A stretch of 64,000 nucleotides of DNA, taken from positions 2,115,881-2,179,880 of the forward strand of contig NMRA01000006.1 in NCBI GenBank assembly GCA_002633005.1, read 5' to 3'. The notes below the pieces were generated by a model. It worked only from the letters and a program-made list of their open reading frames with translations. It did no database searches and was not told the origin of the DNA. Positions 59,430 to 64,000 of the stretch are shown one piece after another. Source of the stretch: Phoronis australis. Taxonomy: Eukaryota > Phoronida > Phoronidae. Position 1 is the stretch's first letter; every line of letters begins with the position of its first letter. A program made the position numbers and the translations under genes.

Positions 59430-62400
59430 TACGAGCGTACCAGTATCAAGCTTGCAAACAAAAATTCTAGTCGAACTTTAAACCAAATACAAGAACAGCA
59501 ATGCACACACAATTTGATAAAAAGATCAAAACCATTTAAGAAATTAAATGAACAAATAATTTCCTTGTACATATCTCTAAGCATGCTGCCTGTGCTTAAG
59601 AAGCGTTTCCACCACAATCAATCTCAGTTTAGGCAATGAAATAATAAATATTAAACAGAGACTACAAATCAGAAATTTGCCTAGTTGAGACAGAATAATG
59701 CATCTAAGATTCCATGCAACAAATCTGAAAATTGTCACAAAGGCATCAGTTTCTGACTTAAATGACCAAGACTGATGCCAAGAATTTTCATTACAGTTAT
59801 TTTCCGTAAAAGAATATTAACAAAGTCTTGGGAGTGTCAGTAATTAATTAGCAATACTGTCAATTTTTCATGATTGTAAACACCAGTACCATAGACCTGG
59901 GCCTATTGATTTTCCAAGATAAATATTTTTAAAATATATTTAAAAGGGTACTCCTGCTGCTTCTGCAGTTAACTCTGGGAACTCAATTTAGCTGGCACAT
60001 GTACTAGTATGTATTTTGGATGCTCTCTTAGTGGGAACTCAAGTTAACAGGCACTTGTACGTATTCACGCAGTAAAGTTTAGCACACTTGTTACCCATCT
60101 CAATATCAAACACAAACCAAGTTTCTGATCAATTATAAAATTACTTTTTTCTCAACTTGGCCATCAAGACATGGTACGATTACCAACCATTGTGTCCGCT
60201 GTCCAAAAATGCTTCAAGCTATATGTTTGCTAAATGAAACAGTTGCACAGAACTAGGAAATGGATCATGTTTATTTTAATAATGTAACCATATGATCATT
60301 TTTTCCATTAGAAAGCTAAACTATTTTCACAGGAGATCAATTACTGTTGCGAAAAGAATGCGATTTCTGTGCCAACTTTAAATTGCTGTGTAATGAAACA
60401 GACATATTTCCCCGCAGACTTTCTGTTGTCAGGATCAACATGTTTAAAGATATTTCTCAAAAGTGAAGCATTTCAACTTCCCAGTCCACCACAGGTGTTC
60501 AACCTTAAAAAAGTAAGAATCACCATGACTACTAAACATCATAGAAGTCAATAACAACACAGAAAACAGAATAACACTAATGTCAACCCCAATGCAATGG
60601 CGAACCTTCCTCATGTTACAAAACATAGACACTGAGCAGACAAAATCAGAATTTTTGCCTTGTCCGGTTATACAGATGCCTCAGCAAAATGTCGCACGTT
60701 AATAATGAGGTAATTTCTGATGCCACTTTCCTTTTCGTTTACATAATTTTTGTCTGCTTAAACACAGAGCTCCTCAGCTATGGTTTGGTAAAAGCTGCAT
60801 TTGCACTGTTTAGCTGGATAAAATATTAAAATCAAATTTGGACTTCTACTCTCATAAAATTGATCTCATAATGTTCGATAGCATGATATGATTCCATTTC
60901 CACCAGCAACAAGAACATCAAAACCATCAAAGTCTATTGGGGTTGGCCAACACTTAATTTGCAAATTCAAAAAATGGCGCATGTACGCATTGCATGTGTC
61001 TTGGGTTAGTAACGAAAATAGAAACCTATCATAGTAAGAAATATTACGAAACTGATTTTACAGAGAGTAAAAAGTCTTCTATGACCTGTGCTTTTCATGC
61101 TAAGAATTGCATGATGACACTTAGCTTACCTCAAAATCCAACTGCTCCCTGGTGGTTTGGTAATTGGCCCAATTATGTTGCACATCAGAATTAATGAGGA
61201 GCATATTATTGCAACAGTAACATTAAACAAACATTTTCCGTTGTAAAAGTGACATTTCCATTTTCAAAACTCAAAAATCTAATTATGACTGATTTTCACA
61301 AGCTATTCAAATATGTTATTTGCAAACTTTCAAACCTGAAGGATAATTCAACAGCCAGAGGCGATTTAATTAACCACAACAGTATGGTGTGTTAGCTCTC
61401 AACTGGCAGCTTCTGTGGTGCACTAACCGGTCCAATTGCCCAATCTTGACCAGTTAGGGGGCCAACACAGGATTCTTTTCAAGTTAGCCAGCTAAACAGG
61501 GTGAAAATGCAACTCTAATCATCACTATTGCTATTATTTGAAACAATTTAATATTCCACAATGCTCTAAATTCCCTGTTTTCAAGATATTTACAATGCAT
61601 TGGGTATTGTATTCTGTTTTGGACAACTGAAAGATACGGAATTTCAAAAAGAGAGAAATAATCAGTCTCTGAGATATCTGCACTCCTGCATTTTCAACCT
61701 GTTGTTTGACAACTTAAAAAGAAAATTTTGCCAAAAGGCACTTGTATCTATGCAATCAACGAGGTATGTGCTCATTGGCTTGAATCTGTTCCACGCAACT
61801 AATTTTGAAAAATATTTAAATATCACTTTGTAAAAAATACAAACTGAGAATATACCTATAACTTCTAGTTGCTGAGATAATTTCTATCACTTATTTTTCA
61901 GCAAGTTGTAATGTGCTAACAATTGCAGGTGGGGGTAAACCTTTATTCAGAAATTGTGAAGTGGAAACATTAAACTAAATTTCTGTCTTAGTCCCTTAGT
62001 CACGTATCATAGAACAGACCTGTGGTTACAGTTTCCATGCTACCTGGGATTGAACTAAGTGACACATCATGTATTCTAGTAATTATCTTAGTACAGGTAA
62101 GGGATTGTTCACATGTCATTGCCCATTACATAATCATGCCTGTCATTTTTGAAATACACTGAGAGGACTATTATTGAGTAGACTAACTAAGCAAGGCTTT
62201 TCTAATTAACTGGGGCACCTTTTATGGCAGACTGGGGTACAAATGCAGATTAAGAAGGTTCAGCTAGTACTGTCTTTATTACTGTGAAAAGCAGCTGTTT
62301 TGGTGGGAAACTGCTGTAAACATTTGTGTTAATACCCATGCTCCATACTCATGCAAGCGGGCTACTTTTGAAAATTTTCAGATTAAGAACCCATTGTTCG

Positions 62401-63399
62401 GCTTAACAGTCACCCTCCACTTTTGAAAATTGACAACTGAGTGCCCTCTGCTCGGACTAGAACACATCAGCATTTTGCTTCAACAAATGTATTCTCATAT
62501 CAGAAAGGCACGCACTCCAATACACAGATCGGAATAATTTCCAGTCCCAACTTCCGAGCGTCATCGACAGGCCTAGAGCAAATGCCTTTGTACTTCAAGT
62601 TTGAAGGTCATAAGTGGAGACTGGCTACTAACTCAAGTTAAGCACACATTTGATCAAGCACCCACCCCCCATTTCCAGGCTCCGCAATTTATGTACCCTA
62701 CACATTAACCCCAACCTTTATGGTATCCTTTTAAAACTTGGCTATACTTGAAATTTGGAAACCTGGATTTTTTGAAAACTTTCAGTCAGAGTGCTTATCC
62801 TACGTTCTAGACAGCGATCACAACTTCGAAAATTTTCCATATCCAATTCAAGTCCATGAAATGTTGATAAATCATTACACTGGCACAGATGGAAAATGTA
62901 TATTGGAAAAACAAGACAAATCTGCTGGTATGTTTAATTCACGAGCACATAATATCGATGTGAAATATTCTACCACCAAGCAGTAGCTTTTTTGCAGCAT
63001 GTAAATTGACAATTTTTGCACAAATTCTGTGAACAAAAATGAGATCATTTCTGTATTTTCCCAAGACACACACGCAGAGCTAACAATACTGGCACATGTA
63101 CAATAACATTTTCAGCAATATTTATCTAAATCTAGTGATAAAAACTGCGACTTAATACAGATCTCTCTTAAGTACGCTAAACAGCTACAGTATTGATCGA
63201 CATGATGGTTTATTGATTTGAGTTAAGTATTCACCAATGTGTTTTGATGTAGTGGGCCACACTGGCTAGGTTTGGTTCTCTTTCACACAATTGGTCACGA
63301 CGGTTCCACCACACCTTCAAATCCCAGACCTACATGATATCTTGGAAACCAGAACAAGAGCAATGCAGAATGCTGAAATACACCAACGACAGCGACGGA

Positions 63400-64000
63400 A
63401 TGTTTTTAGTATCGTCAAAATGGCCACTAGATGGCGCAGAATATGACAAACCTGTCCGAAATTAGGAAAGTGTCGTCTCTCTAATACAAAACTGTTCGTC
63501 AAATTTCATGAAAATCCACCAAGGAACTCAAAGTTTACAGAGGCAGACGTAAAAAACAAAATTAGCATTAGAAGACACAGAGGTAGTCGAATCCATCCAT
63601 CTGATGTCAAGTAAATAGGAATAGACTTGACAAATTGTGATCTTGCAAGGGGTTTAGTTTATACAGCCGTAGATGCAAAAATAATGTCACTAGGGAGCAC
63701 AACACAGTTACGTTGGACCCATTTGAATATCCATGCCAGTCGTGCTCTTGTCAGTAGGAATACAACAGCCAATTTTCATAACGGTTTTCTGAGCAGTTTG
63801 GCCAATACAGAAGCAAACAGCAAAAAACAGACTAAACAATAATTGACGTGACCACTAGGTAGCGCAAAATATGTTGTATTCATCACAAACTAGAAAGATG
63901 CAGCCATCTTCATAAAAGAAATTTGTTTCCAAATTTCATGAAAACACCATCAAGGAACACAGAAGAGATGGAGGCACAGGTAAAAAATGCAATTGCTACT
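63400..64000 (+). repeat. CTCF-motif repeat array, runs off window
   Basis: At least two units carry CTCF-like blocks, at 63424 and 63852, plus a weaker one at 63687. They also share CAAATTTCATGAAAA, AAGGAACWCA, GAGGCASACGTAAAAAA-type and AATTAGCATT-type blocks. The array is in the opposite orientation to the one at 26 kb and continues past the window end. Confidence 0.75.
63424..63437 (+). promoter_or_regulatory. CTCF core-motif match
   Basis: CCACTAGATGGCGC fits CCASYAGRKGGCRS at all 14 positions. A second block, CCACTAGGTAGCGC at 63852-63865, has one mismatch. Binding is inferred from the motif. Confidence 0.5.

Larger units (their letters stand above)
53730..64000. other. Upstream region without recognised gene
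   Basis: From the J-like ATG to the window end I found no exon chain on either strand. Open frames are short and low-complexity. Bases just above 53729 should hold the 5' UTR and promoter. The rest is AT-rich with a 1.46-kb DNA transposon, diverged tandem repeats, hammerhead-like motifs and the CTCF-motif repeat. It may be intergenic or a long first intron of the minus-strand gene. Confidence 0.5.

Overview
The window is nuclear DNA of an animal, most likely a non-vertebrate bilaterian. Genes are split into many exons with GT-AG introns of about 0.3-4 kb, intergenic DNA is AT-rich and full of short transposon remnants, and single 'n' bases sit in poly-G runs or beside duplicated sequence, as in a draft assembly of a heterozygous genome. 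The species cannot be fixed from the sequence. Exons below were joined by eye from splice signals, reading phase and family knowledge.

Layout. (1) 733-1663, + strand: the last two exons of a fascin gene. (2) 1.7-8.1 kb: intergenic, with MITE-like elements and a dispersed repeat. (3) 8090-11736, - strand: a complete four-exon COX11 (286 aa). A 385-bp stretch including part of its third coding exon is duplicated around an 'n'. (4) 11.75-13.49 kb: a head-to-head promoter region between COX11 and DRG2. (5) 13488-25324, + strand: a complete 13-exon DRG2 GTPase (364 aa, the same length as the human protein). (6) 25.3-28.0 kb: a convergent intergenic region with a repeat that carries CTCF-like motifs. 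(7) 27990-42238, - strand: a TNRC6/GW182 gene, the miRNA-silencing scaffold, with a charged coiled coil, GW-rich region, UBA, Q-rich region and RRM. (8) 43537-53729, - strand: six exons for a short protein with a divergent J-domain-like segment (HPD changed to HPY). These run in phase, with no stop, into the TNRC6 exons. They are either the 5' part of an unusual TNRC6 transcript (1,774 aa in all) or a separate gene. (9) 53.7-64 kb: no convincing coding exon, but a 1.46-kb DNA transposon with terminal inverted repeats, diverged tandem repeats, hammerhead-like motifs and further copies of the CTCF-motif repeat.

The genes do not form a pathway: fascin bundles actin, COX11 delivers copper to cytochrome oxidase, DRG2 is a translation-associated GTPase, and TNRC6 links Argonaute to deadenylation. 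Human FSCN2, COX11, DRG2 and TNRC6C all lie on chromosome 17, so the grouping probably reflects old bilaterian linkage.
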